In this document: piece after piece, positions 21,701-36,700 of the stretch
Numbering within the stretch: position 1 is the first letter of the stretch
Layout: the number at the start of each line of letters is the position of its first letter
Source: Chimonanthus salicifolius
Taxonomy: Eukaryota > Streptophyta > Magnoliopsida > Laurales > Calycanthaceae
Reading direction: 5' to 3'
Length of the DNA: 64,000 nt
Assembly (NCBI GenBank): GCA_013350335.1
Contig: CM023536.1
Coordinates: forward strand, 10,126,207-10,190,206
Translations under genes and position numbers: made by a program
Notes under the pieces: generated by a model
The model's input: only the letters and a program-made list of their open reading frames with translations
Told to the model about the DNA's origin: nothing
Database searches by the model: none

Positions 21701-24700
21701 CAAATTAACAATCACAACCAAGTCAAAATATAAAATACTTCAACAAGTGAACCTTTGAAAAAATATCAAACATATCAAATTTTCAACACTAAGAGCAAAA
21801 TAAATTGCCAATACAATCTACAATGAAAAATCAATTCCTTAGACAAGTTGTAACACCCATTATCCTTAAACAACACCATAAACTAATAAACCAGCTCAAA
21901 ATTTATAATCCCATCCCATAAACCAAAAGGCAGCCTAAGGTTGCAATTCTTTTAGCACTAAGAAATGAAAGTGTGTTGCTTTAGTGGGGCTGCTAGCTCT
22001 ATTAAAAGATAATTAAACATAGAGAGATCAGAGGATGACATAGATGAGGGATTTGGGAATAACTGATGTTTGAATATATTATTCGGCATTTTTGGGGAAT
22101 GAGAAAAAAGAAAAAGGAAGGGGTAGGAAAGAGAAGAGGGAAGATGGGTTTCTTTTTATTGTTTTTTTTTTTGTGTGTGAATGGGAGGGTGGGGGAGCAA
22201 TTAACTAAAACCAGTGACATACAGCAGTGGCATTTGTGCCAAATAGGTTTGACTCACCAAAACTATGGCAATAGAAAATGAAATCTAAATAGAAAGTCAT
22301 GAGGAAATGGCTCACACTAGCCTAAAATTACATGTAAATTTTTTCACATTGATCATTTGTCTGCGCCACTTCAAATCTAAACCCACCCTTCTCCACAGCT
22401 TTAGCACCTTGTCTGAACCTGACACAATACCTACCCCATTTGCATTTCTCAAGTCTCTCTCCAGTTCTCTTTTTGCTTCCATCTACATTGTTGCATCACT
22501 TCTGTGCTGCTGCTTCATCATCACCATTGTCACCACCATTTGTCATCTTTATCCAATTGACTCTGACATTTGCCAAAGTGGCAATCCATCCACTTCCACA
22601 TTCAATCAGAATACCATCTGAACTCCCTGAATCTCTCTCCACTAACCTACATCTCCCCCTCCCCTGTATCTCCTTTCCCCATAAAACTTCTAACTATACA
22701 CTTGCTAAATTTGATGCAAGTTATCCCAAAATGTGGCAGCTCTGAAGGATTTTGTATAAGGCATTTTTTTCTTATTTGATTTTGGAATTCAATGTTTATG
22801 ATATTATTTATAGTAATTTAGATAGTTCTCAACAATCTATGGTAATTTATCTAACAACTAATATATAACTTGTATATCTTTATTAAAAATACTTTATTTT
22901 ATACTTTAAATCTTATCCCATTTACTGCATTCATTCTCAAAGTTTTAATTTTTAATTTTTACTCATGGAATTTAGTAATTTTCCTTTTCATTTTATATGC
23001 ATTCTGTGTATCTTGCAAGCTGTTTTTCTAGTTCCATATAACAAGAGTCATGGAAATAATTAGAAAGGCCCATAAAAAATATTAAAAATCATGAAATATA
23101 AAGGAAATTGTACAAAACATAACCCAGAAATATGCATGGCATGGTGCTTGGTATTTATACCTTCTCAAGCCATAAATCAGTCAAACAAAGAACTAAATTT
23201 TGATCAATGGAAAGCCCCGCCTGTTGTAGAGCCAAGGAAAGGGATGGTTCTGCTGTTAAATTAGCAAGATAACTGCTATTCATTACTAGAAGCCTTGCTA
23301 GAATTGCACCAGCAGATGCCCTTACGGTTGTCATAGAAGGATCACGATCATCTCCTCCACTCAAACATATTATGATTAATTTCTATAAGAATAGTAAAGA
23401 TGAAGAGTCGTCAAACAATGAAGCTACAGTTGTCCAAAAAGGGGGAAAAACCCCTCTATGAAGATTAATATGGCCTAAAACCTGAATACCTGAAGAGTAT
23501 TTCCAATGAATGGAGGGGCCTCCACAGGAAAGCACTGCATATACAACACAAATCACAAATCGTCAAATAAAAATGAATCCCTGACAAGATTTTCAAAACA
23601 TTACATATATTGTGAAACACACATTTCACCAACATAAAGACCGCAATTAAAAATAGCTTCAAATAATAATGTGATTCCATTTGTATAATCTAATCCTAGA
23701 CTAATACTGCATGGCATATTTATTCCAAAAAAATATAGCATAGCATGTTACATCAAACTCCAAGAGTGGAAAGCCAAAACAATATGCAGTGTTTTTATAT
23801 TAATGACTCAAATGATAGTATAGCAATATCTCCATATGAACACATGTGAGAACTCAATTATAAGATGATGACAGTCTATATTGGAACCTCAAGATAAGAT
23901 GCAACCATTGTTGACCGTGCTCAATGTTGCAGCCTAGACGTGTGGTTCAAGTCCCATGAGTGTTAGATTGGTAGTTGGGCCCATGGTAACAATTTGCCAA
24001 AATCTAAATATAAAAGGCCAACGTCAGATTGATGGGATAAATGACTTAGATGATGATGATGATTGTTAAATGTTCTAAACAATAACCATATAATGTTTTC
24101 TCTCACATGCTTCAACTGAACAACTATTTTGGCTGTGTTTGGATGAGAGAAGATTGGGCTGTTGAATGTTAAGCTCCCTAAGGAACATCAACTCTTAGTT
24201 AAGCTTGGAGAAGGAAGACAATCTAAATTAGGGAACCAAGTAAAATGGAACCAACATTGAACATCTTTAACAATAACCATATCATGTTATGGCTGCATCA
24301 AATCACAATCCGTTGAGGCATTGTCACCTTGGTCATCCTTCTGATGCTATTCTAAAATCTCTAGTTCCATCTTTGCGATTTAGTAAATTTGATTGTGAAA
24401 GTTGTCAACTTGGGAACACCATAGACACTCTTTTCCTTCATCTACAAGTTATCATATCTTTGGTTTTTTCATCTTTAACTCATTCCGATGTATGGATGGC
24501 TCCTATTACTTCTAAAGATGGTTTTCATTATTTTGTTATAAACTTATAATTATTAATGATTCTTCTCATATGGTGTGGTCATATCTTATTAAACATAAAT
24601 CTTTAGTGTTTTCTCATTTTTGAACATTTAAAAATTGGCTCCTCAGTTTAATTGTACCATCAATATATTCCATAGCAGTAATGAAGAACGATATCTTTCT

Positions 24701-27700
24701 AATCCTTTCTTCAGATATTTGTACAACCATGGCATAGAATCTCAGACGACATGCCCTAATACTCCTCAACAATGTTGAACGGAAGAATCACCATCTCTTA
24801 AAGGTAGAATGACTTTTACTCTTTGACAAGAATGTTCCCAAAATATATTGCCCTAATTCTGTTTTGACAGCACATTACTTGATTAATCGTATGCCATCAA
24901 GTGATTGCAAAATAAGACACCTATGGCATTATTTCACATCACCGTTTAGTATCAGTTATACCACTTAATGTGTTTGGATGTGTGTGCTTTGTTCATAATT
25001 TCCTTTTCGATAAGCTTTTACAAAAATCTATCAAGTGTGTGTTTATTGGGTATATTCTCAGGGATATAAATGTTTTGATCTTGTTACTTGTTAGTGGCAA
25101 ACCTTTTGTCTCAATGAATGTCAACTTTTTGAGAATTTCCTTATTCTGCCAAAACTAGTCATGTGTCCTCTGTTCCTCTCTCCATGCTTTCTGATGATTC
25201 TTGTAATACCCCGTGTTTGTGTAAGCATTGATGGGAGAGAAAAAGTAGTCAGGTTGGGTACTACTTGTCCCACATTGCTTATGAGGAGAGTTGTTCTTTG
25301 GGATATAAGTTGGAATCCCTCTTCCTTCTAGCAAAAGGCCTTTTGGGAGCAACATTGGGTTGGCTCGCTAATACAAAGCCATGCAGGCCCGTGTGCGTGG
25401 GCCCAAAGTGGACAATATTGTGCTAGCGGGATCGGTCATTACAATTCTCCATTTTCCTTTTCTAAACCTCTTATTGTTAATCAAAGATGAAATGGAACCC
25501 CTATAGATGCTACCAACAATATGTTCTTTGAAGGTCCAAACCAATTTTCTTCTAGTCTTGATTTGCCCATCACCTTGTGGAAAGTTAAACATGCTTGCAC
25601 CAATTATCCCAATGAGCATGTTGTTTCCTACCATTCAGTGCCTCATCCTACAAGGCATTCTTACTTCCTTGGTTACAATTTCTATTCCTAAGACGATTGA
25701 TACTGCTCTTAGCAACTCATTTTGACAGGCAGCTGTGGAAGATGAATTAGCTGTCCTTGAAACGAATCATAAATGGTACATGTGGATCTCTCTCTTGGAA
25801 AAAAAAACATGTCGGATGTAAATGGATTTTCACATTCAAACATGGCGTTGTTGGATCTATTGCTAGATATAAGGCACAATTAGTAGCAAAAGGTTTTACT
25901 CAAACATACGGTGAGGACTACATTGAGACTTTCTCCCTTGTTGCTAAACATACATCAGTGCGCGTATTAATTTCTTTGGCTATCATTCATTACTTGCCTC
26001 TACATTAGCTTCATGTCAAGAATGCCTTCTACATAGGTGACCTCAAAGAAGAGGTTTATACGTTGCCACCTCCAAGGTTCATCAAACAAGGGTATCAGGG
26101 CAAGGTTTTCAAGCTCAACAAAGCTATTTATGGCCTCGAGCAGTCTTTGAGGGTTTGATTTGATAAATAAAGTAGTATTGTGGTCCTGATTTGATACTTC
26201 TAGTTGTTTATGTTGCTGACATTGTGTTGATTGGTAATAATGATTCTGGCATTCAAGTACTCACATCATCTGCATTGCGTCTTTGAGATCAGACTTACAC
26301 CCCCTTCGGTATTTTCTTGGAATAGAAGGGCTCGCTCACCTAAAGGCATCTTTCTCCCTCAAAGAAAATCAATGGTTGGATCATTAGATCAATGGAGAGA
26401 TAGATGCTGATCTAGTTTGAATAAGGTTGCAGGTCACCATCTAACCATATCAAGGTGGCAATTGGATGGTACCACCTTGATCTATGTGGGTGCTTCTTTG
26501 ATCTAAATTTGATGTCCCCATCATACCCTCATGCTATATCAGTTCTGTATGCCTAGATGGACGAGTGGAGTAACATTAAAGGATGGAAGAAAAAATGATC
26601 TTATTAAGGGAACACTAAATATAGTTCCAATAGAAAGGAAAATGAGAGAAGGTTGTAAAGATGGATCGGATGCCTACAGATGAGCATAAACAACATTGGT
26701 ACAAAGAATTTATAAACTACAAGTGGTGGGGACTAGGAGAACGGGTGTATCTTTAAAGACATCGATCAAAGGGGTACAAGACATGGTTGGATGAGAGTGA
26801 CGTAAGAGATAGTCATTGATAAGAATAAATGAAAATGTAGGACCAAAAAAGATGCTAGCATTTCTGCCCCCACCCATCCACCATCCCGACACACAAAAAA
26901 TTCCCGAGCTCAAGTACATGGAAAATAACTCATGATAATGATGATGATCCAACAAGGAAACAATTCAATGATTTTGACGTAAGTAAGAATTAGTTCTGCT
27001 AAGGAAACTACAGGGGAAATTTGGAGTCGCATTTATGAATGAAATTAGATGATTTCTTCGAGTGGTTAAATGAAATTGGAGCAAAATCAAAATCGGATCA
27101 AAATAAAAAATAATAATACGAACGCATAAAAAGGAAAGGATAAAGATCAAGTGAAAATTACAAAATTCATTCCTGGGAGAAAATGTAAGTTGGACGTGAA
27201 ACAGATATATCAATAAACAGTAACATTTTGAGAAAGCAATTCACATTGTTGTGAATGCCTCAGCACATCAAAAGGCTTCCAGGGTTGCCAATGTAACCAA
27301 AGAGGAAATTATGCAGCCTATAGCTGGAGTAGTTGCATGGAAAAACCATTAATGATTATGTAATCAAACAAGCATCTAGAGCATATTAAACCTGTGAGAA
27401 CACTTAGTAAGAGACTGGAGATTTTTTTTGCTTAAATTAAGAAGAGCAAAGAAGCAAAATTACTTGTACTAGTAGCTCAATGATTGGAAGAACTGAAAGA
27501 AGCCCTTTGTTATTGACAAGTCCAACAACACTGTCAAGAATTTTCGCCACCATTGGAGCATGCATGCTCAAGAACTCAGCTCCACCCAAAGTTATGTAGC
27601 TCTCAACTATACTGGCAGCAACCTGCGAGTTAGACGTTACGAGATATAAAAGGTCAAATTTGGAACTTTATATGATAAATTGATAATATAAATCAGGTAG

Positions 27701-30700
27701 AAGGTCCCAAAACAAACTATTCCCAACAAGTGACAACATACAGTTGCTATCTATACTCTACTAATATGTTGTATTATATTAGGATAACTGAGGAAAAAGA
27801 GAGAATTAGTTAAAATTGATGGATAATTAATAAAATAATAGAGAAAAAGCCCATGGTAAAGTTGGAAGGTTCCATCCACAAAAATCTCGAATATTCTCCT
27901 AACTTGCATCCCAAATGTACGAAGAAGACATGCACCCAAATAGATATGTAAAGTATATACATGGCATGCATGAAGGAGCAAAAACGATTGTAAGAAGAGT
28001 GTTGAGAGAGAAAACTAGTTGGAGTGGAGCTTCACCAGGAATTTACACTGAGCCCTTATTTATTTGCTCTAATTATAGACAATTTAACGTTAGAAATTCA
28101 AGATGAAGTTCTTTGGTGTAACTTTTTTTTTTTTTTTTAAATGATCAGTTCTTTGGTGTAGGCTGTTTGAAGATATAGTGTTAATTAGCTAAAGTAAATC
28201 TGCTAAATAATTTGAATGTTAGGTGATGAAGAAAACACAACTGAAAAGGTAATGGAGAAAAAGATGCAAATAAAGAATTAAGATGGATGTTTGATTGTGT
28301 CGTGTAACAGTAAAAATTTAAAAACAAAAAAGACTGCACTAGAAAAGCGTAAAGGTTGCTCCAGTAGAGGAGGGAAAAGGTGGGAATGACATCTTTAGAT
28401 GGTTCTGGGCACATCTGGATAAGAGCAAAAAACAACCCCAATATGAAAAGTTGGAAGATGGTAAGTAGAGGATACTAGGAGACCGGGAGACTCCATTAAA
28501 CACATGGATTGAGGTAGTAAGTAAAGACGATGGGCAACGAGGAACATGATTGCTGATACAATTGAATGGAGAAGAAGGATGCAAATACCTATTCCAATAC
28601 CTATTCCAGATAGATGGGACAAAGCCTTGTTAATGATGATGAAGATAAAATTCTTGATTGTACACCATCATAGCCCTGTTCCCAACTATCAATGTCAACT
28701 TTTTGAGTTCTATGCTTTGACTCTACTACATCAAAGATCACTTTCAGTGACTCCACAATCCTTTAGTTCCTCATTCCATCAATATATGTCTTTAAGGTCT
28801 TCCCCCTTCTCAAAATAGGTGCTGAGAGACACAATTCTTTTATTGGTTTCTTACCATGTACTTGTTTTGGTTTTCTATATATTACCTTTCAATTTAACTC
28901 TCCTATACTGTTCACTGTATAACTATTAGTCATTTCTGTGATTGATATAATATTTTTGTTATTATCACATAAAAAAAAATTAATCTTATAATTTGGCAAA
29001 TATATATCCCAACCTGCCCGCGTGAGACCCTTCAAGTAATTTCCTTCTCTTGGCTTGTTAGTCAAATATGATTCTTCAAATCATTTCTAAAGTAGAAAGC
29101 ATATCACAATTTGTTGACTAATAAATCCTAATTTGCCATGTTCTTACAAGGTTTAGCTATTCATTTTTAATCTTATGGCATACATTGGGTACTTCTTTGA
29201 AGGTTAATATCAAATGCCTTGTATGGAGGCTATGCATGTTGGATAGACTCTTAAAAATGCACGACAGACAAGTGTCAAACAGTTGCACTCATCTAGTTCT
29301 ATGGAACCTTGGTTTCCAACATGACTAAAATATAATCACCCCTTTCTCCTTTTGAAACCTAATTGAAATATCAATATACCTATTGTAGAATAATAGAATG
29401 AAAAGAAGAGAATATGGAGAATAGAGGAGAATTCTCTCTATCTTGTATACTGATTGTATTGAATGTCAAGAGATTACATGTATATAAGTACAAAGAGAGC
29501 CATTTATGGTGGCAAAAAAGGAAATAAATCAAATGAATAATCAATTACAATAATTTGCACATCTAACGACATCTAACGAGTCAGCTTTCCTAATCTAGAA
29601 ATATTTTGGTCAACTATGTCCAAAAGGTGGGTCCCATGGTCTAATGTGGTCCCACAACACCTATCACTTGATTGTTTAGAGTGAAGGTAGCCATTATTTT
29701 CTACTAGTGTTTCTTCACAACTTATTTTCATTTAAGATAAATTTAAATTTAAATTTAAATATATTTAAATACTGTTTTGTGTCCCAGTGTCCTAAATTTG
29801 TGGTCTGCCAAATCCGACACCTAGCACCCATGTTGGACTCCGACATTCGCACTTGTACCCATGCAACTTAGTATGGAGGGTTTGAGTCCTCTTGATTGTC
29901 TCATTTAGAGAAGGCAACCCTATATGCCATTTAGTACTAATCGGGATAAAGGTCTAAAAATTGTGCTAATTACTGTTGTCATGTAATTTTTGATATTCAA
30001 TATGCCTTTCAGTATAGCTCTCCTACATTGTTTGTTTCTAGAAAAGTAAGACAGCCACAACGATTAAGTCAAATACATGAAAAGTAAGTAAGAAAAAAAC
30101 ATCTATGAATTTCCAAGTTTGATACTTATCCATTTATTTTTAATCATTTGCCATTCATTAGGATAATATCAAATTCATTAGTTGCATGATAAGAAGCATT
30201 TGGTTCACCTATAATGTCACATTTTAAGGAGGCAACCACATATGGCCATTTTTGTAGTATTCAAAATAAAGGTGTTAGAATTGTGCTAATTACTATTTTC
30301 TTATAATTCTTTGGTTTTGTATAATATGTATATACCTTTTAGTAGAGTTTTCCTATATTGTTTGTTTTGTACATATCTATTACTTTTGGGACCAATACAT
30401 AGCTTTGTTACCATTTCAAAAGACAAAATTAATCTTCTAATTTGTACATATCCCCTTAGTAACCACTTTTGTAATTACAACTTTTGGTTTTCTTGATATA
30501 TATGATACTGTGGGGAGGTTATTTCTGTAATTCTTTTTGCTTTTCTTCCCATGTGTTCACACCTCCTGAACCCATGTTTTTCTCTTGTGTTTTAAACTTC
30601 TATGTACCGTTATGCTTGTTTTAATGATTTTTTTTTTTTTGTTACTGCTCAAATAAAAAAAAAAAAAAAAAACCAACAAGAACTTGCCTTCTCTGGGCTT

Positions 30701-33700
30701 GTTGGGTCAAAGAAGGTTCTTTAGATTGTATCTAAGGTAGAAAGCAAGTAAAAATTTGCTGACTAGTAAGACCTATATTTTCAAGTTCCATACATGGTTT
30801 AACTATTCATTTTAATATTTTTGCATTCATTAGGTCTTTCCTTGAAGGTTAGCATCAAATGCCTAGTATGAAGTGTTCAGCTCCTCTTGATTGTTGCATT
30901 TTGAGAAGGCAACATCATACCATTTTGTAATATTTAGAAAAAGGGTGTAAGAATTATGTTAATTACTAAGGTATGGAACTTCAAAACCATACCATGAAGC
31001 TCTTGGAGAAAGTAACAGAGTAACACCTATGACAAGAATCTTTCTTTAGACATAAAAATAATAAGAAAACAAAATATTTCGGAGAACCGATTTGGATTTA
31101 TTCAGGTTGTCAGGTATTTCAACAAAGAAAACTATTTTTTATTAAGAAAACTAATGAAAAGGTAAGAAGAGAAGAAAAAACAAGCTAAGGTTATCACCAA
31201 CTTAGAAAAGGCTTACACGATGGTATCACACCATTGGAAAGAAAACGCATCCAAAACGAGTATGTCGAGGTTACCAAGGATACGTATGGAAGAATGACAA
31301 CTAGTGCATGAGGTGTGTGGCAAGAAGGTGAAGTTCTGAGTATGAGTGACATTTCACCAAGGATTCTGAGCCTATATTAACTACAAGATGAAGTGACATG
31401 GCACATATTTTTTCACAGGTGACATAGTGCTAATTGGTGAGACGAGAAATTGATTAATAATAAGTTACAATTATGGAGAAATTAAGGTGAACTAGAAATG
31501 ACCACATTAAGGAGACCATGTTGTAAACGCGTGATTTGTTTCTGACCCAGACAGAAACTCTTATCCTAATTATTAATCCGATCTGTTTATTAAATTTAAT
31601 TGTATCATTCTCTCACCTCCTAATTCTGCTTTCCTTGGTCTTCCAAAACTCTCTCTCTCTCTCTCTCTCTACCTCCGACCCATAGGTTTCTTCTGGACTG
31701 CGGGTCTGGGGAAACTCTGGTTAGTGGGTGCCCTTTCTGCTTTGATGCCTCTGAAGATGTGGAGCACCTCCTCATCCATTGTGCCTTCGGCTTTGTCTTG
31801 AATCAGTTCAGTATCCAGTGGCCTATGTCTTCCTCCATTGCTCAGTTGCCTTTTGTTTGAGAAATCCCTCATATATTTACCAGATGTTCAGCGATGTGGC
31901 AATCATCTCTTTTTGCCACCATTTGGAGTTTGTGGTGGGCATGAAACAACAATCTTAAAAAATAGCGCCGAGAGCCCCCAAGGTGTTTGCAATCGAGTAT
32001 TGGCCAAATGCACTGCTAGGGCCTCTTCCCTCGCAGATTTCCAAGGCTTCTCCATTTTGGACATTTTGAGAGCTTGGAAGGAGTATTGGTATGTCATGAA
32101 GTCTAGTTGTTGGGGGCCCTGTCTTGCTTGAGTGTACAGGGTTGAGGATATTTCCTTTTTTTTGGTTAGTTGTATTGTGCACTTTTGATGCCTTTTATTT
32201 TTAATACAATTACAAGTACTATTTCAAAATAATAATAATAATAGTAATAACACACAAATATTGCAAAAAGTACATACCTGTAGATGATCAAAACTTCTTT
32301 CCATAATTCCCACTAGGTAAGGGAAAAATTCTAATAGATGAGGCACCATAGAGGGAGCATGAGAGAGTGTAGCATCCCATAGCTGCATGTCAGCATTTGC
32401 ATCAAGAAAATTAAAACACCTGCTCACATGATAATAAGAAACATCTAAAATCCCCCCCCAAAAAAGGAGCTTACCAGCACACTGTCTTCAAGAAGATTGA
32501 GCTCATCAGGGTTATTAACATCAATAACCTTTTGTAGAATAGGCAGCAACATATTATAGCAAATGGGTGATTGATGACCAAGTGCACCAACAAAATTCCG
32601 GAGCGCAACAAGAAGTTGAATTTGAAGCAGACTTTCACCAGCAGACTCCTCCCAAGCCTGGACAAATACAAACACACAACATGTCAATAATTATAAACAT
32701 GTGACAGTAACATTAGGATAAACAAAATAGTAAATATTTGGTTCAATGTGCACCAAAGCTACCAAAATCAACCAAGGTAAATTCCAATGAATAAAAACTA
32801 AATTTCTTGATAAAAATTGAAATTGCAAATGTAACCAAAACTGAAATCTAACATGAGCATCTTTCAGATGATACATCGGTTGTGGCCACCCAATCATCGG
32901 TGGTCCCCACATTAGATCTATATATCTGATCAATAATCGGCAAGTTATCTCATAGGGCTAAGTCAAGGATCTTGTTTATCAACACAAGTGGGCCATGCCG
33001 CACATCCGATTTATACAAAATATTTCAATGATGGTCCACATGATTTCTAATCATGATTAAGCGATTTCAATGGGACCACATTGTATTTTTTGATCCACTT
33101 ATTGGATCGATATTGTCATCAATTACTTTTCAAATCATATCTGTATAATCATATGCCTACTCTAATCAATCGGACTATATTGAGTCCAAATTCTCATAAT
33201 ATTTCAAGGACGACATTAGATCTCATATTAAATAAAATTAAAATTACTATGATCAAACACCTAAAGTCAGATCATCAAGGTTTATTAATAGATCCTGCAT
33301 GATCACACTAGGAAGCCCTCAATGGTTTTTCTAGAGTCGATAGGTAGGAGAGAATCAAATGAAGCTAAACTCTTCAGCATTAGCAGAGAAAGGTCCCACC
33401 GCTTGAACCCGGCATGTGTGTAGGGAGGCGTGCACATACCTCAAAGGATTAGTCGGGTGAGACACCTGGACACCTGTGGTCATTAAAAAAAAATTAAAAA
33501 TTAGGAAAGCCTTGACTATTTGGAATTCCCCAGGGTTGGGTAAACTCGTTATCGAAAGCGACTCGGCAAATGCAGTCAAATGGGTATCGGGAGTGAAAAG
33601 ACCCCTGTGGAAGTCGATAACAATGGTTAGGGAGATTAAGGCTCTACTTATTGGTCGAGAAATTTCGTTTTCTCAAGTTCGTAGGTTGGCCAATAGAGTT

Positions 33701-36700
33701 GTAGACTTCTTCGTGAAATAGGGAATTGATTCAGCAATCCAGGGTGTCAACCATCAATGACTCACAAGGATAGTGTTTTATCTGGGGATGGGACGTTTCT
33801 CCTGCAATTATGGCTTTTGGTTATCTTGATGTATATAAATTATGGGACGGGTTACTTTGTACTTCATTCTTCTTTTCCTTGGGTTTACATCTCTTGAACT
33901 TATGTTTTCTTGTACACTTTGTATATTTTCATGATTAGTTTAATGCAATTTATTTTGTTGCCATTCAAAACATGATTTTTTAATAGATCGTTTAAGATTT
34001 TTTTTTTTTTCAAATTTGTCAAATAAGGGGCCATAAGATTTTAGATCATATGGAATATGACATTTGATCAACTTTAAGTGTCAACAATGTGTTGTTGCTA
34101 ACTATGAAAATGCCATTGAGGAGATGAAGGTAAGAGAGTACAAGACCTTAGTGGATTTGTTGGCATTAGTGTGGTTGAAATGGAAGAGGATGTCCAAAAA
34201 TTCATAAGAGATACATCATGGGAACTTTCAACTAAGACCTGCATTAAAGCATTGAATCAGGGAAAGGTAAGGTTCCATCTTAAGTTTAAGCATTCTGCTG
34301 GGGCTGACAATAAAGAACAGAGACAAGATGTAACCTGATGAAAAGGAGAATACTGCTAAAGGATGTAGATCTATCATGTTTGTTGTGTAGGGAGTCAAAG
34401 TGTTCATTGACTTTTTTTGTGGATGTCCTCTTGTGATGGAGATATGGAATCAACTTTATAATTTAGGAGGAACCTTTCACCAAAAAAAGAAAAAAGAAAA
34501 GAAGAGAGAGATTAGAGGAAGATCATTCAGAAATGGTATAAACAGTGAAATGGTTGCTTTAAATTTAACATGGATGGTTTGAAGGAAGAGGGAGAGGCAG
34601 TGTCTTCATGATAATAAATGTGACAAGAAAACAATATTCTTATCGAGGATTGGAGTGAAAGTTTCCAATGAGGTATAAATTATTGGCTATAAATCAAGCC
34701 GTCAAGTTGTGGATGGAACATGGTAATGAGAAGTCAATTATTGAAGAGGACCTTGCAAATGCAATTGCTTGGGTAAGGGAAACCACATGGGAATTTACTT
34801 CTGATTACCAAATAAATCATCAAACTTTGCAAGCTTAATAACATTCTTTCAGGCAAGTGAGGTGCTCTACTAATGTAAGGACCTGGAATTTTAAGTCCTT
34901 AATTTATGTAATTTATTTAACATATAAATGAAATATATGATTTTGGTTCAAATAATGTAAATATTGATTAAAAGAAATAAGGGAAACTAAAATTCTCTCA
35001 GACGATACATCAACTTGATCGATGTGTCGGCAAAGTTTAATGTTTCCAAATGATGCATTGACTGGATCGATGTGTTGGGGAAAATTGATATCCAAATTCG
35101 AGAAATAATTTTCAGAAGGATACATCGACTGGATCAATGTATCGGGGAAAGGACCAGCAAATGGGTCGACACATCGACGTAGTGGATGTGTCGAGTAGAC
35201 TAAATGTCTTCAGCAGACGCTCGGTCTACCAATGTCCAAGCTGTTTGTTTTTCCATGCATAGGCATTTACAATGCCTCTTCATTTTTCAAAGACTCAATT
35301 AAGAGTCTAGGGATAGCAAAAACTAAAGATAAAAAGAAGAGAAAGCGAAGGGAAAAGAGAAGAAAAGAAAGAAAAAGAGAAGAAAAGAAAGAAAGAGAGA
35401 AGAAAACCAGAGAACTGGAAAGGAAAAAAAACCAGAGTGACGGACCACCATCTTTCCCATTCGAGTTCACCACCTCAACTCACACTCTAACCCTCAACTC
35501 GAGCAATAACCTTTTCATCTCCTCACGGGCTTTTGTTGTTCCGAGAAAGGAAGGAGAGATCACGCAAGGGAAAGGAGAAATGGAGTCAGCAAGGAGGGTG
35601 GAGGGTAAGGAAACAAGGGAGACCAGGCTTCACCAATTCAAGCACACCTGCAAATCACTCGAGGTTGGTGAATTTCTGATGTCTTTTAAGTAAACCAATA
35701 ATAATAGGTTGTTTAGAAAAATATGTGTTCATAAATCTGGAAAGAAATAACCCAAGAACAATGAACACCTGGGTAAAGGGAAGCCATGGATAATGGGTTC
35801 ATGACTTCTGACTCAATCTAGTCGACATATCGACTTCGTCGATGTGTCGTCAGGGGCAAGAATCCAGAGAACAAAAATGTTAAGTATGGAATTGGAACCC
35901 AGGACGACACATCGATTGTGTCGATGTATCGGCCTGGGTATGACAATAATGAAAAATGACCAATGAACAATGAATTAATCTTCAGACTCAAACCAATCAA
36001 CATATCGACAAAGTCGATGTGTCGGTCTGAGTATAGTAGAACCAAAAATGACATAAACAGAAAGAGGACGAATGAAGAACGAATCGGTAGACATATCAAC
36101 TGCGTTGATATGCCCACGGATCTTTGACAAATACATTGGTCGGATCAACACCTCGGTTGGGACATGATTGAACTACAAAAGAAATAAGGAAATGATGAAC
36201 TTGCACCAGGACAATGTATCGACCGGAACGATGCATCGGCCTGGGTATGATAAAGTAGAAATGAAGAACTGGTTTCTGTACGATACATCGACCAATGTCA
36301 ACATATCGGCCTGAGTGTACTGGAAATGAAATTAAAGGCAATGAAATGATGCAAGGTCTATGCATCGACTATGCCTATGTATCGAAAGAAACATAAATAG
36401 ATATATCGGGTGGATCGATACATGTAGTCGGGAAACAAAGGAGGACTTAAGAAATTGATAAATCAAATCAGGAGGATGTGTCGACAGACTGGACATATGG
36501 ACTCGATATATTATTAAATGTATCGACTGTGTCGGTATATGGGACTCGAAGAGGAACTGGGAAATATGAACTGAAGAAGACAGAGTCCAGTCGACATATC
36601 GAGATGTTCGATGTGTCGACTGTGTTCAGTAACGATGTATCGACAGTGTCCATATGTCGGCCTGAAACAGAGACAAACTATCAAAGTTAATGTATGTAAA

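Noticed and set aside
22307..22779. Overlapping plus-strand open frames in a CT-rich tract
   Set aside because: Pyrimidine-rich sequence in an importin intron with no stable domain; frame length follows from composition.
32383..32427. Upstream extension of the importin exon
   Set aside because: The frame stays open, but using it would add residues absent from the family and require a different phase than the previous exon provides.
35232..35693. 153-codon Lys/Arg/Glu-rich open frame
   Set aside because: It lies in the solo LTR and comes from a simple purine tract; no motif is present.
35003..36660. CRISPR-like or satellite array
   Set aside because: Units are diverged palindromes with uneven spacing in plant DNA inside an LTR; not a CRISPR array and not a head-to-tail satellite.
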